Assembly: GCA_028703175.1 (NCBI GenBank)
Contig: JAQVNJ010000007.1
Coordinates: 1-64,000 of the forward strand
DNA from: JAAYCB01 sp012744395
Lineage (GTDB): Bacteria; Planctomycetota; Planctomycetia; Pirellulales; Thermoguttaceae
Direction of reading: 5' to 3'
Length of the DNA stretch: 64,000 nucleotides
Below the pieces are notes generated by a model. The model worked only from the letters and a program-made list of their open reading frames with translations. It ran no database searches and was not told the DNA's origin. A program made the translations under genes and the position numbers. Positions 1-9,518 of the stretch are shown here, piece by piece (positions within the stretch are counted from its first letter, which is position 1; each line of letters starts with the position of its first letter).

Positions 1-320
1 TCGAGGCTTCCGACGTTTCGAGCGGGCACGTGAAACCATTCCCTCGTATTGGCTACCGTCTCCCAAGCCGGTTCCAAGGCTTCCACTGCCGCCACGCGCA
101 CGATGGCCAGGTGCAACTGGCGGTCCGCCTTGAGCGCGCCCGGATAGCAGCCCCTCTCCACGGCACGCCCGAAACGTGCAAACGCATCAAGTAAAGCGCG
201 TTTGCCCGTGTCCTCGGCGATCCGCTCCGCCGCCTTCCGAGCAGCGAACCCGTCGATGACCCCTCTAAGCTCCATCACGGCGCGCATCGGCGCTAGCGAG
301 TCGTTAGGTTTGCCGGCCAT
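1..320 (-). CDS. GntR-family regulator, FCD ligand-binding domain (partial)
   Basis: This leftward reading frame has an ATG at 320 and runs off the window edge after 106 codons. The translation contains MELRGVIDGFAARKAAERIA and later ADRQLHLAIVRVA. These resemble the first helices and a metal-ligand helix of FCD domains, the sensor half of FadR/UxuR-type GntR repressors that bind small carboxylates or sugar acids. The frame lacks the winged-helix DNA-binding half, which appears to lie in another frame just upstream (321-475). The product is therefore either a frameshifted regulator or a truncated one. It diverges from the promoter at 496-525, so control of the lipoprotein, pseudopilin and TIM-barrel genes is a reasonable inference. 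Confidence 0.55.
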   Translation of the reverse strand, partial: MAGKPNDSLAPMRAVMELRGVIDGFAARKAAERIAEDTGKRALLDAFARFGRAVERGCYPGALKADRQLHLAIVRVAAVEALEPAWETVANTREWFHVPARNVGSL

Positions 321-475
321 GAATCCCTCCCCAGCAGTCCAAGGTGAGACAGATGCATCTCCAACGGAATCGCGGTTTGCTGAGTGCGAATGCCTGAGGT
401 GACATCCAGATCGCTTTCCGATTGCCACTCGTGTGTGCCGATTCGCGCGCCAAAGAAGGTCTTTTCGCGCGCCAC
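321..475 (-). pseudogene. Possible out-of-frame winged-helix half of the GntR regulator
   Basis: A frame opening at a GTG at 475 reads SESDLDVTSGI and then MHLSHLGLLGRDSW. This loosely matches the GntR pattern 'SE.xLA..lGVSR..vreAL..L...GLl.r'. Joining this frame to the FCD frame near position 300-320 would give a spacing of about 26 residues between the GLL and the ELR motif, which is usual for GntR/FCD proteins. Both halves therefore look like one gene broken by a single-base frameshift, either real or a sequencing error. The helix-turn-helix resemblance is weak and judged by eye. Confidence 0.3.
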
Positions 476-495
476 TGCTCTTTGCGCCACGATGC

Positions 496-525
496 TTGAC
501 ACAGCGCCGTAGCATACCATATAAT
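496..525 (+). promoter_or_regulatory. Consensus sigma70 promoter TTGACA-N18-TATAAT
   Basis: A perfect TTGACA (496-501) and a perfect TATAAT (520-525) are separated by 18 bases. The expected start site is about 532. The lipoprotein gene starts at 674 and the pseudopilin gene follows, so this probably drives the whole module up to 3458, with a leader of about 140 nt. It lies between the leftward regulator and the rightward genes. Confidence 0.75.
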
Positions 526-533
526 ATCTACAT

Positions 534-546
534 TTCCGATATGGAA
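534..546. promoter_or_regulatory. Operator-like short inverted repeat
   Basis: TTCC and GGAA arms flank a 5-base centre directly over the predicted transcription start of the 496-525 promoter. The position would suit a repressor such as the divergent GntR-family protein. The arms are only 4 bp, so this is weak evidence. Confidence 0.25.
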
Positions 547-673
547 CAAAGAATAGCAACTCTAAACACCGCATAACGTCGCCAACTTGTCTGCATGCGG
601 CGCGCTGTGTTAAGATGCGACCACGGATTAATGGGGCTCCACTGCTAAAGGCAATTCGCCAAGGAGCGTGCCC

Positions 674-1111
674 ATGAGCACCCTGCGTGTGTGGCGCCAG
701 TTCGTCGGGACCATCTTCTGGGCAGCCGTATCGGCTCTGGTCACCGTCGGCTGTGGCCAATCGTCTGATCCCGAAATCGATCGGATCCGCGTCTTCGGCG
801 TCATAGAATGGCGAGGTGGATCGGTAGACGAGGGGACGATCAGTCTCTACCCAGTCTCGGCGAAGGGGACACAGCCGGGTTCAAAACGGCCGTCTGCGAG
901 CACGGCGATTCGGGGCGGCCGTTATGAATTTACTGCACGGAACGGCCCAACGGTGGGACCGCACCGAGCGGAGCTCATCCTCTATTCCGGCGAGAAACCG
1001 CGGAAGCCAAGCGGCGGCTCGCCACCGCCCAAAATGCAGAGCCGCGATTGGACTTTTGAAGTGGACATCCCCAAAGACGGGCCGTTCGAGAAGAACTTCT
1101 CACTTGACTGA
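674..1111 (+). CDS. Small lipoprotein, carboxypeptidase-regulatory-like (transthyretin-like) fold
   Basis: The 145-residue protein has an N-terminal hydrophobic helix ending in VTVGC, a lipobox-like site that would anchor it in a membrane. The remainder reads as a small beta-sandwich: GVIEWRGGSVDEGTISLYP, an R-G-G-R-YEF turn, then a closing VDIPKDGPFEKNFSL strand. Planctomycetes often carry such 'carboxypeptidase regulatory-like' lipoproteins directly upstream of DUF1559 pseudopilins, as here. AAGGAG at 661-666 fits the ATG at 674 better than the GTG at 668. The function of this family is unknown; a cell-envelope role is inferred. Confidence 0.75.
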   Translation: MSTLRVWRQFVGTIFWAAVSALVTVGCGQSSDPEIDRIRVFGVIEWRGGSVDEGTISLYPVSAKGTQPGSKRPSASTAIRGGRYEFTARNGPTVGPHRAELILYSGEKPRKPSGGSPPPKMQSRDWTFEVDIPKDGPFEKNFSLD

Positions 1112-1225
1112 GACTTGAGGGGACCTGCCCACACGGCAAGGGCTTGCGTGCGATTGTGTCCGCGGTGCGTTTTCAGCAAGACGCGTTTCTCTTCACGATT
1201 CTAGTCCGCTAAAAGGAGAAGTCTC

Positions 1226-2191
1226 ATGTGGAATTTGAGCAGCCGGAGAGCGTTCACGCTGGTTGAGCTCTTGGTCGTGATCGCAATTGTCGGCATTCTA
1301 ATCGCACTGTTGCTGCCTGCGGTGCAGGCGGCACGGGAGGCAGCGCGTCGTGCCCAATGCACGAACAACCTGAAACAGATCGGCCTCGCACTGCACAATT
1401 ACCATGATGTGCACCGGGCGTTCCCCTTCGGCCATCTGAACGTGCCGACAAGTCTAAGCGATATCACTCCGAAGCCCGGCATGTCGTTCGGCTGGGGTTG
1501 GATTGCCGTAATTCTCCCCCAGATGGAGCAATCCCCCGCCTCCGACGCCCTCCGTGTTGGTTTTCGCACTGCGGGTGACTGCCGGACGTTTACCGAGACA
1601 CTGCCTGCCGATCAGAACCCTGTGCGGCGACCGATGGCTATCCTGCAATGCCCAAGCGATCCGAACGCGGAGAAAGTCTTCTCCGGCGACCCGGGCTCCG
1701 GAGATCCGGCCGTGCAAGCGGTGGCCAGCTACCTGGCCGTCTCCGGTTCGGTCAATCCCTGTGGCTCGCCGATGCGCGATTGCACGGAGTGGTTGCAGTC
1801 GAATGCCTATAACGGCATGTTCTACAACCTGAGTGGCACGAAGATGCGAGACATTGCCGACGGCACATCGCAGACGTTGGCCGTTGGCGAGCGCGGTGTT
1901 CCGTCCGGTCTGCAATACGGCTGGCCGATTTGCTCGAATGGTTGGCCGCCGTTCCGATCCGGCAACCGTGACCACATCCTCGATACCTCGGCCGGAATAG
2001 CCATGCCGACCCCGCCGCCGGGCGTCGATCACACCATCGACCAGAGCCGATTCTGGAGCTACCATCCTGGCGGGACGCAGTTCCTGTTTGCCGATGGATC
2101 TGTCCACTTCCTGAGTTACACCATCAATTATGCTACGCTGCAAGCCCTGGCGACCAAGGCGGGATGCGAAGTCGTCGGCGAATACAATTGA
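1226..2191 (+). CDS. DUF1559 type II pseudopilin-like protein
   Basis: The 321-residue protein begins with a prepilin cleavage and methylation signal (RRAFTLVELLVVIAIVGILI) followed by the pilin helix with ARRAQCTNNLKQIGLALHNY. The large C-terminal domain is DUF1559. It ends with the family's H-X9-DG signature, visible as SYHPGGTQFLFADGSVHFLS near residue 280. Planctomycetes encode many such proteins, thought to form pseudopilus-like surface structures or sit in type II secretion. AAAAGGAG lies 8 bases before the ATG. It probably shares the 496-525 promoter with the lipoprotein upstream; the gap is 114 bp. Confidence 0.92.
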   Translation: MWNLSSRRAFTLVELLVVIAIVGILIALLLPAVQAAREAARRAQCTNNLKQIGLALHNYHDVHRAFPFGHLNVPTSLSDITPKPGMSFGWGWIAVILPQMEQSPASDALRVGFRTAGDCRTFTETLPADQNPVRRPMAILQCPSDPNAEKVFSGDPGSGDPAVQAVASYLAVSGSVNPCGSPMRDCTEWLQSNAYNGMFYNLSGTKMRDIADGTSQTLAVGERGVPSGLQYGWPICSNGWPPFRSGNRDHILDTSAGIAMPTPPPGVDHTIDQSRFWSYHPGGTQFLFADGSVHFLSYTINYATLQALATKAGCEVVGEYN

Positions 2192-2288
2192 GGGTCTCCG
2201 TCTTCCAATTGGCGCGGCGATCAACGTCGCCCCCCAGCCGGACGGCATACCGATCAGGAAGAGCAAGATCAGAAGGAAGGAATTCTCC

Positions 2289-3458
2289 GTGAAACGATTG
2301 ATGACCGTTCTTCTGGCCAGTCTACTGCTCGCCCCTTCCGCGTTGGCTGACTGGGAGCAAAGAGATTTCCTCATCTGTCTCTGGGGTCAGCCACAGGCTG
2401 GCGATGCCGAGGCGCGCGCACGGGCGCTGGCGGAGGCTGGCTTCACGGTGGTCTCCTGGGACGCGAATGATTTGGACATGTTGACTGCGCACGGTCTTAA
2501 GGCAATGGTCCATCAGGCGACCCCTGAACTGGCTGCGAAGCTTGCGAGTCATTCCAGTGTCTGGGGATACCATCTTGTGGATGAGCCTTACCCGGAAGAC
2601 CAGTTTCCACCGCTCGCCGAACGGGTAAGGGCGCTGGCCAAGGCAGACCCTAACCACGTGGCGTTCATCAATATGCTGTCGACGACGGGCGAGTTTCTGC
2701 GGACTTACCTGTCAATCGTAAAGCCCGAACTGCTCAGCTTCGACTACTACCAGTGGTGGTGGGGAAGCGACCGGTACTTCGAGAAACTGGAGCAATTCAG
2801 GGAGGCCGCGCTGTTGGCCGGCATTCCGCTGGCGAGTTGCATCGAGGTGTCCGCCAACCCCGCGGTCGAGCGCGGCGACATGACCTATTTGCCCGACAAC
2901 GCCCCGAAGCTGCGACAGAGCGTCTACACGACGCTCGCCTACGGCGCAAAGGGAATCGAATGGTTCTCCGCCAGCCTGTTGTTCGAACCGAAGACGACGC
3001 GGCTGACGCCCGCCGGTCGGGATGTCGCTGCACTGAATCACGAACTCCGGCGGATCGGTCCCGTAATGATGCCGCTCCGCTCGGTCGACGTCTACCACAC
3101 GCCGCCGCTGGCGGCTGGCGTCCGGACTGCCCCGAAGGAGCACTGGGTCCACCTGATTGGCGAAGAGGGCCGCCCCGGACTGGTGCAAGGGATGTTCAAG
3201 GATGCCTCGGGCGTGGACTACATGCTCGTGGCGAATCGCGACTATCGCCAACCGCAGAGTGTCGTCGTCCGCCTCCAGTCGAAATGGCTGGGCATCGCCC
3301 CCTGGCAGAAGCCCAAGCGATACAAGTACGCGGTGGAGAGGTTCGACAAGACTGACGGCAAATGGATCGAGATCACCAGTTCCTCAGCCGTCGGGTTCAC
3401 GTTTGTGATCCAGCCTGGCGATGGAGAGTTGCTCAAGATCATCACGACGGTCGAATAG
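2289..3458 (+). CDS. Exported TIM-barrel glycoside-hydrolase-like protein
   Basis: The start is taken as GTG 2289, preceded by AAGGAAGG at 8 bases and giving a clean signal peptide that ends in ALA (VKRLMTVLLASLLLAPSALA). The frame stays open upstream to 2130, but that stretch overlaps the pseudopilin gene. The mature protein of about 370 residues looks like a (beta/alpha)8 barrel: a strand with FTVVSWD, then WGYHLVDEP (acidic pair at residues 98-99), LLSFDYYQWWW and the CIEVSA strand. The last 100 residues form a beta domain (VDYMLVANRDYRQPQSVVVRL) like those closing many glycosidases. Catalytic acids cannot be assigned. It resembles the product at 35693-37294, which carries the same DEP motif. 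Confidence 0.6.
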   Translation: MKRLMTVLLASLLLAPSALADWEQRDFLICLWGQPQAGDAEARARALAEAGFTVVSWDANDLDMLTAHGLKAMVHQATPELAAKLASHSSVWGYHLVDEPYPEDQFPPLAERVRALAKADPNHVAFINMLSTTGEFLRTYLSIVKPELLSFDYYQWWWGSDRYFEKLEQFREAALLAGIPLASCIEVSANPAVERGDMTYLPDNAPKLRQSVYTTLAYGAKGIEWFSASLLFEPKTTRLTPAGRDVAALNHELRRIGPVMMPLRSVDVYHTPPLAAGVRTAPKEHWVHLIGEEGRPGLVQGMFKDASGVDYMLVANRDYRQPQSVVVRLQSKWLGIAPWQKPKRYKYAVERFDKTDGKWIEITSSSAVGFTFVIQPGDGELLKIITTVE

Positions 3459-3638
3459 GCCGGGAGACAAGACGATTGTCAAGTCGCCAAAAGATGCCGG
3501 CGCGTCTGCCGAGCCGCTCAAGGAGGCCTCCAGCCGCGGGCGCGGCTGTGGTGCGCCGGCCCGGCGGCCCCAAGAGGAGCCAGGCCCGGTGAGTGATCGC
3601 CTGCGGGCGTAACCTGTCGCCCCCGCGGCAATGGCGGG

Positions 3639-3644
3639 TATAAT
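3639..3644 (+). promoter_or_regulatory. Candidate -10 element for the HtrA gene
   Basis: A perfect TATAAT lies 47 bases before the ATG at 3692. No good -35 hexamer lies at the right distance upstream, so an activator or an alternative sigma factor would be needed. The rest of 3459-3691 holds no gene that I can see. Confidence 0.35.
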
Positions 3645-3691
3645 GGTGGGGTATCCCCCCGGCTGCCGATCCTCTTTTCCGAGCCGATCCG

Positions 3692-4990
3692 ATGTCGTCG
3701 CCCGATCGCACTCCGCCGCCAGGTTTCGAAAACGCCCCCGAGACTCGGGAAGAGGGCCTCCCCCGCACCCTTGCGGAGGAGCGATCGACCAACCGGGATT
3801 CCGCCCCCCCGCCGATCGTCGCGATGGCCCCAGCCTCCGAATCCCGCTACGGCGAGTCGGGCCGGCCCTCGCTGCTCCGGCTGTCAACTTGGACGCTGCT
3901 GATGGCGATGCTCCTGGCACTGCTCGTACTCCCCAAGCTGGTGGAACGGATCCAGTACGCTGTGAGCCGAGGCGACCAGCGGGCCAAGGCCGAGGTGGCT
4001 CGCCAGGTGCTTGCGGAGTTTCCCGAGTCAACAACCCGCCTTGCCTATGTTGCCAAAAGCATCGCTCCAAGTGTCGTTGGCATTGAAACGGCGCAGCTTT
4101 CCGCGCCGTCGCCGACCGACGAGAGGGAACTGCTTTTTGGTGTTCCCGGCCTCCGCACGGAAGGGATGGGCTCGGGCGTGATTGTCGACGTGGCCGGTTA
4201 CGTGGTGACCAACAACCATGTGATCGACCAGGCGGCTCAAATCACCGTCAAGATGAGCGACGGCTCGAAGATCCGCGATGTCAAGGTCGTGGGGCGCGAC
4301 CCGCTGACCGACCTGGCGTTGCTCAAGATGGAGGGCGGGCCGTTCCTGCCCGCACCCTGGGGCGACAGCGGCACGCTGGAGGTCGGCGACCCGGTCCTGG
4401 CGGTCGGCAACCCCTTCGGCCTCGATCGCACGGTCACGGCCGGGATTGTCAGCGCCACCGGGCGGCGAGCGCAAATCTCACCGCTCGCTCACCAGGATTT
4501 CCTGCAAACCGACGCCGCGATCAATCCCGGCAACAGCGGCGGCCCGCTGGTCAACATGCAGGGCGAAGTGGTGGGAATCAACACGGCGATCTACGGACGG
4601 CAGAACCTCGGCATCAGCTTCGCCATCCCCAGCCAGATCGCAAAACAGGTCTGCAACGGTTTGCGAAAGAATGGGCGCGTCGTCCGCGGCTGGCTCGGCG
4701 TGGCGATGCTCGACGTCAACGAGGCCGTGGCGGGGCAATTCGACCTGCAAGAGCGCTCCGGGGCGCTTGTCACGGAGGTCATTCCCCGTTCGCCCGCTGA
4801 CAAGGGCGGTGTGCGGCGCTACGACGTGATTGTCGAATGGAACGGGCAGCCGGTGACGGCCGCGGCGGGCCTCAGCCGGGCGGTTGCCGATACGGAAGTC
4901 GGCTCGATTGCCACGATCGTCGTCGCCCGCAACAATTCGCGCCTGGAACTCGACGTGCAAGTCGGCGAGCGCCCGCTGCAATTGGAGTAG
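3692..4990 (+). CDS. Membrane-anchored HtrA/DegQ-type serine protease
   Basis: The 432-residue protein has a proline-rich cytoplasmic N-terminus and one transmembrane helix (about residues 64-82). A trypsin-like domain carries a complete triad: His176 in VVTNNHVID, Asp207 in DPLTDLALLK and Ser282 in INPGNSGGPLV. One PDZ domain follows from about residue 335. It degrades or refolds damaged proteins outside the inner membrane. Most DegP/DegQ proteins have two PDZ domains; a single one with an N-terminal anchor resembles DegS. An in-frame ATG further in, at MAPASES, is an alternative start. It stands alone, with no sigma-E or rse genes nearby. Confidence 0.93.
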   Translation: MSSPDRTPPPGFENAPETREEGLPRTLAEERSTNRDSAPPPIVAMAPASESRYGESGRPSLLRLSTWTLLMAMLLALLVLPKLVERIQYAVSRGDQRAKAEVARQVLAEFPESTTRLAYVAKSIAPSVVGIETAQLSAPSPTDERELLFGVPGLRTEGMGSGVIVDVAGYVVTNNHVIDQAAQITVKMSDGSKIRDVKVVGRDPLTDLALLKMEGGPFLPAPWGDSGTLEVGDPVLAVGNPFGLDRTVTAGIVSATGRRAQISPLAHQDFLQTDAAINPGNSGGPLVNMQGEVVGINTAIYGRQNLGISFAIPSQIAKQVCNGLRKNGRVVRGWLGVAMLDVNEAVAGQFDLQERSGALVTEVIPRSPADKGGVRRYDVIVEWNGQPVTAAAGLSRAVADTEVGSIATIVVARNNSRLELDVQVGERPLQLE

Positions 4991-5164
4991 ACTGCAAGCT
5001 GCTGGCCGCAGCCTGGAGCGGTTCCAACGGGCACGAGCCGGGCGATTCCACGGCGAAACGCATGGCGCAGCAGACTTGTCGCCGGACGTGTCGGCCGTTC
5101 CCGACCGGCAAACGCGGAGACGGGTAGGAATTGCGCGACAGCTACCAGCCGCGGGGGCTAACCG

Positions 5165-5193
5165 TTGACACCCCATTAGGCTACCCATAGAAT
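5165..5193 (+). promoter_or_regulatory. Sigma70 promoter TTGACA-N17-TAGAAT for acs
   Basis: TTGACA (5165-5170) and TAGAAT (5188-5193) are 17 bases apart, the ideal spacing. The predicted start is about 5200, leaving a leader of roughly 70 nt before the acs ATG at 5270. It lies in the 279-bp gap that follows the protease gene. Confidence 0.7.
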
Positions 5194-5269
5194 GCACGGT
5201 CCATATGACGGATACTGTCGGCACAAACCGGTTGACTATTAGTGTCTCGGACCTGGAGGAAGCTCGATA

Positions 5270-7231
<1,962 letters not shown>

Positions 7232-7285
7232 TCGATCAGCCGGCGGAGGGCTGCCGGCTGCCGCCCCCGTTGGCCGCGAAGAGAG

Positions 7286-9412
7286 ATGGCACGTTCACGT
7301 CCCATGCCGCAATCCAGACGCCGCGATCCAGAGGTGCCCGGCAGCGGCCGGGGGCCGCGCTCGTCCTGGCTCTGGCCGGCGATTGCCGCGACGGGCTGGT
7401 TCTGGGCCGTGCAGATCGTGGCACTCCGCCAGCACTTGATCCTCTTCTACGAGACGATCGCGGGCGCCCCTCCGGCGTGGGGCGTGATGGCGACTTCGCG
7501 CCTGCACCTGGTTCTCGCCTTCTCGGGGGCGGTGCTGCTTGGCCTCGGCTGCCAGAGCGTCGGCAAAACGCTGAACAAGAGACTTCCTGCGGCGACCGGC
7601 TGGCTGCTTGTAGCCTGGTTCGTGCCCGTGTTCGACGTGCTGCGGCTTGGCGGCGTGGCGATTCCGCGGCCATTCTGGGAGCCGCTGTTGCTGGCGGGGG
7701 CGACGGGCGCGGCGGCCGCCCAGATCGCGGTGCATGTTCAGATGCCGCCGCGCTGGCGAGCGGCGTGGAACCGGCTGCCGCATTGGGCGATTGTCGCCGC
7801 GTGCGCCGCCAGCCTGGGCGCCTGGTGGTACATTCAAGGCTGCCGCGCCTACGCGGACTACATGATCGGATTCGCCGATTTCGCCCAATTTGGCTGGCGC
7901 GTCGCCAGCACGTGGGACGGCCGCGGCCTGTTGAGCGAGACGCCGAGCCTGGGCCCGTTTTGGGACCACTTCAACCCGGTCCTGATCCTGTTTGCGCCGC
8001 TCTGGGGCGTTTGGCCCGATGCGCGGCTGTTTATCCTGATCCAGGCGCTGTGCCTGGCGGCGCCCGGATTGCTGGTCTACGCGATCGTTCGCCGCTGGGG
8101 CGGGACGCCGTGGACGGCCGCAACCTGGTCGTGCTCCTACCTAGCGCTGCCGGCGATTGGGCAGTTGAATCTGAACTACACCTACGGCTGGCATCCATCG
8201 AGCGTGGCGCTGGTGATGTTCTTCGCGGCCGCTGCACTGCTCCTGGGAGGTTCCCGCCGCTGGGCCGCGGCAGCCGGGCTGGTTGCCTGCGGTTGCCAGG
8301 AGGACGTGTTCGCCACGCTCGGGTGGTTCGCGTTCGTGATGGGGGTTGCGGCCTGGACCGAGGAGCGGCGCCGGGCCGCGGGCCGGGCTGGGCCGTCGCC
8401 GGCGGCCCGGCTTGCGCGGTGCATGCCGGCGCTCGTTTGGTGGGCCGTTGCCGGCGTGCTGGCCCTGGGGTTCCTGCTCGTCTTCCAATATGCCGGCTTC
8501 GCCGGCTTTCAAACGGGTCGATTCGCGACCCTGGGCGATTCGGTCGCTGAAATCCTGCTCTCGCCGATCCTCCGCCCCGCCGTCTTCTGGGGCAACGTGT
8601 TTCGGCCCCGCTGCGTGTACTTCCTGCTGGCGCTGACGATCCCCTTGGGGTTGGCGAACGTGGCTCGCGGTTGGCCGTTCGCACTCGGCGCGGCCCTGCC
8701 GCTCGGCGTGCTGCTGGCGTGGGATTTCATTCCCGCGACGAGCATCGCCTTCCAGTATCACACGCTGATCGTGCCGCTGCTGATGCTTGGGGCGATTGCG
8801 GGCGCTGCCGGCATCGAGCCGGACGCGGGCCGATGCCCCAAGGAGGGCCCTCGCAAGCAGGCCGGCGACAGCGCGGACCGGGCGTTCTGGACGGACCGCG
8901 GCCTGTTGATTGGGGGAACCGCCGCGCTGGCGGCCTCGTTGACCGCTTCCTTGCCATTGGGAGCCATGCCCTGGAGCACGCCCACGCTGGTCGAGGCGGC
9001 CGCGGGGACTTATGTCGACGATCGGGGAGCTCCGCTGGCAGGCCGTCTCGAGCGGGGTTCCGCCGAGAATTCGCTGGTCAATGACCTCCTGGCGCGGATT
9101 CGGGACGAGGGAACAGCCATCTTGTCGACGGGCCGACTGGCGACCCACCTGTTGACAGTCGAGCGGCTGGAGGTGGCCGGATTCGCCCGTTCGCGCTGGG
9201 AAGCGATCCGGCGGGAAGTCGGGCCGGGGCGATCGCCGATCGAGCTGTTCGATTGGGTTGTTTTGGACACCCGGGAACAATTCTGCCAGTCGCCCGAGGA
9301 TATCCAGTTCCTGGCCGGCGAGGCTCGGGCCGCGGGCTATCAGCTGGTGCAGCAAGACCTTGGGATTCTGGTCTTCGTGAGGGGGCGGCGGTCGGCGGCC
9401 GTTCGACCGTAG
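7286..9412 (+). CDS. DUF2079 multi-pass membrane protein
   Basis: The 708-residue protein has about a dozen hydrophobic segments. The DUF2079 hallmark is in the first half: DFAQFGWR, then GPFWDHFNPVLILFAPLW, IQALCLAAPGLLVYAI and YGWHPSSVALVMFFAA. DUF2079 proteins resemble GT-C fold glycosyltransferases that use polyprenyl-linked sugars, but none that I know of has a proven substrate. The C-terminal 200 residues form a soluble domain. It starts 54 bp after acs and may be read through from it, although no functional link is evident. Confidence 0.85.
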   Translation: MARSRPMPQSRRRDPEVPGSGRGPRSSWLWPAIAATGWFWAVQIVALRQHLILFYETIAGAPPAWGVMATSRLHLVLAFSGAVLLGLGCQSVGKTLNKRLPAATGWLLVAWFVPVFDVLRLGGVAIPRPFWEPLLLAGATGAAAAQIAVHVQMPPRWRAAWNRLPHWAIVAACAASLGAWWYIQGCRAYADYMIGFADFAQFGWRVASTWDGRGLLSETPSLGPFWDHFNPVLILFAPLWGVWPDARLFILIQALCLAAPGLLVYAIVRRWGGTPWTAATWSCSYLALPAIGQLNLNYTYGWHPSSVALVMFFAAAALLLGGSRRWAAAAGLVACGCQEDVFATLGWFAFVMGVAAWTEERRRAAGRAGPSPAARLARCMPALVWWAVAGVLALGFLLVFQYAGFAGFQTGRFATLGDSVAEILLSPILRPAVFWGNVFRPRCVYFLLALTIPLGLANVARGWPFALGAALPLGVLLAWDFIPATSIAFQYHTLIVPLLMLGAIAGAAGIEPDAGRCPKEGPRKQAGDSADRAFWTDRGLLIGGTAALAASLTASLPLGAMPWSTPTLVEAAAGTYVDDRGAPLAGRLERGSAENSLVNDLLARIRDEGTAILSTGRLATHLLTVERLEVAGFARSRWEAIRREVGPGRSPIELFDWVVLDTREQFCQSPEDIQFLAGEARAAGYQLVQQDLGILVFVRGRRSAAVRP

Positions 9413-9473
9413 GGCGGCCGGGCGGGCGTGGCCGGCTGCCCGCGCCAAGGGCGGACGCCCGGGAAAACGCCAA

Positions 9474-9494
9474 CCAGCGGCGTCCCGCCGCTGG
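9474..9494 (-). terminator. Terminator-like hairpin between convergent genes
   Basis: A perfect 9-bp inverted repeat with a 3-base loop lies in the 106-bp gap between the DUF2079 gene (rightward) and the HEAT-like gene (leftward). On the minus strand the stem is followed within a few bases by a GCGTTTT stretch. It could stop the HEAT-gene transcript. The T-tract is short, so rho-dependent or incidental structure remains possible. Confidence 0.4.
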
Positions 9495-9518
9495 CATGGC
9501 AGCCGGTGGGCATGGCCG

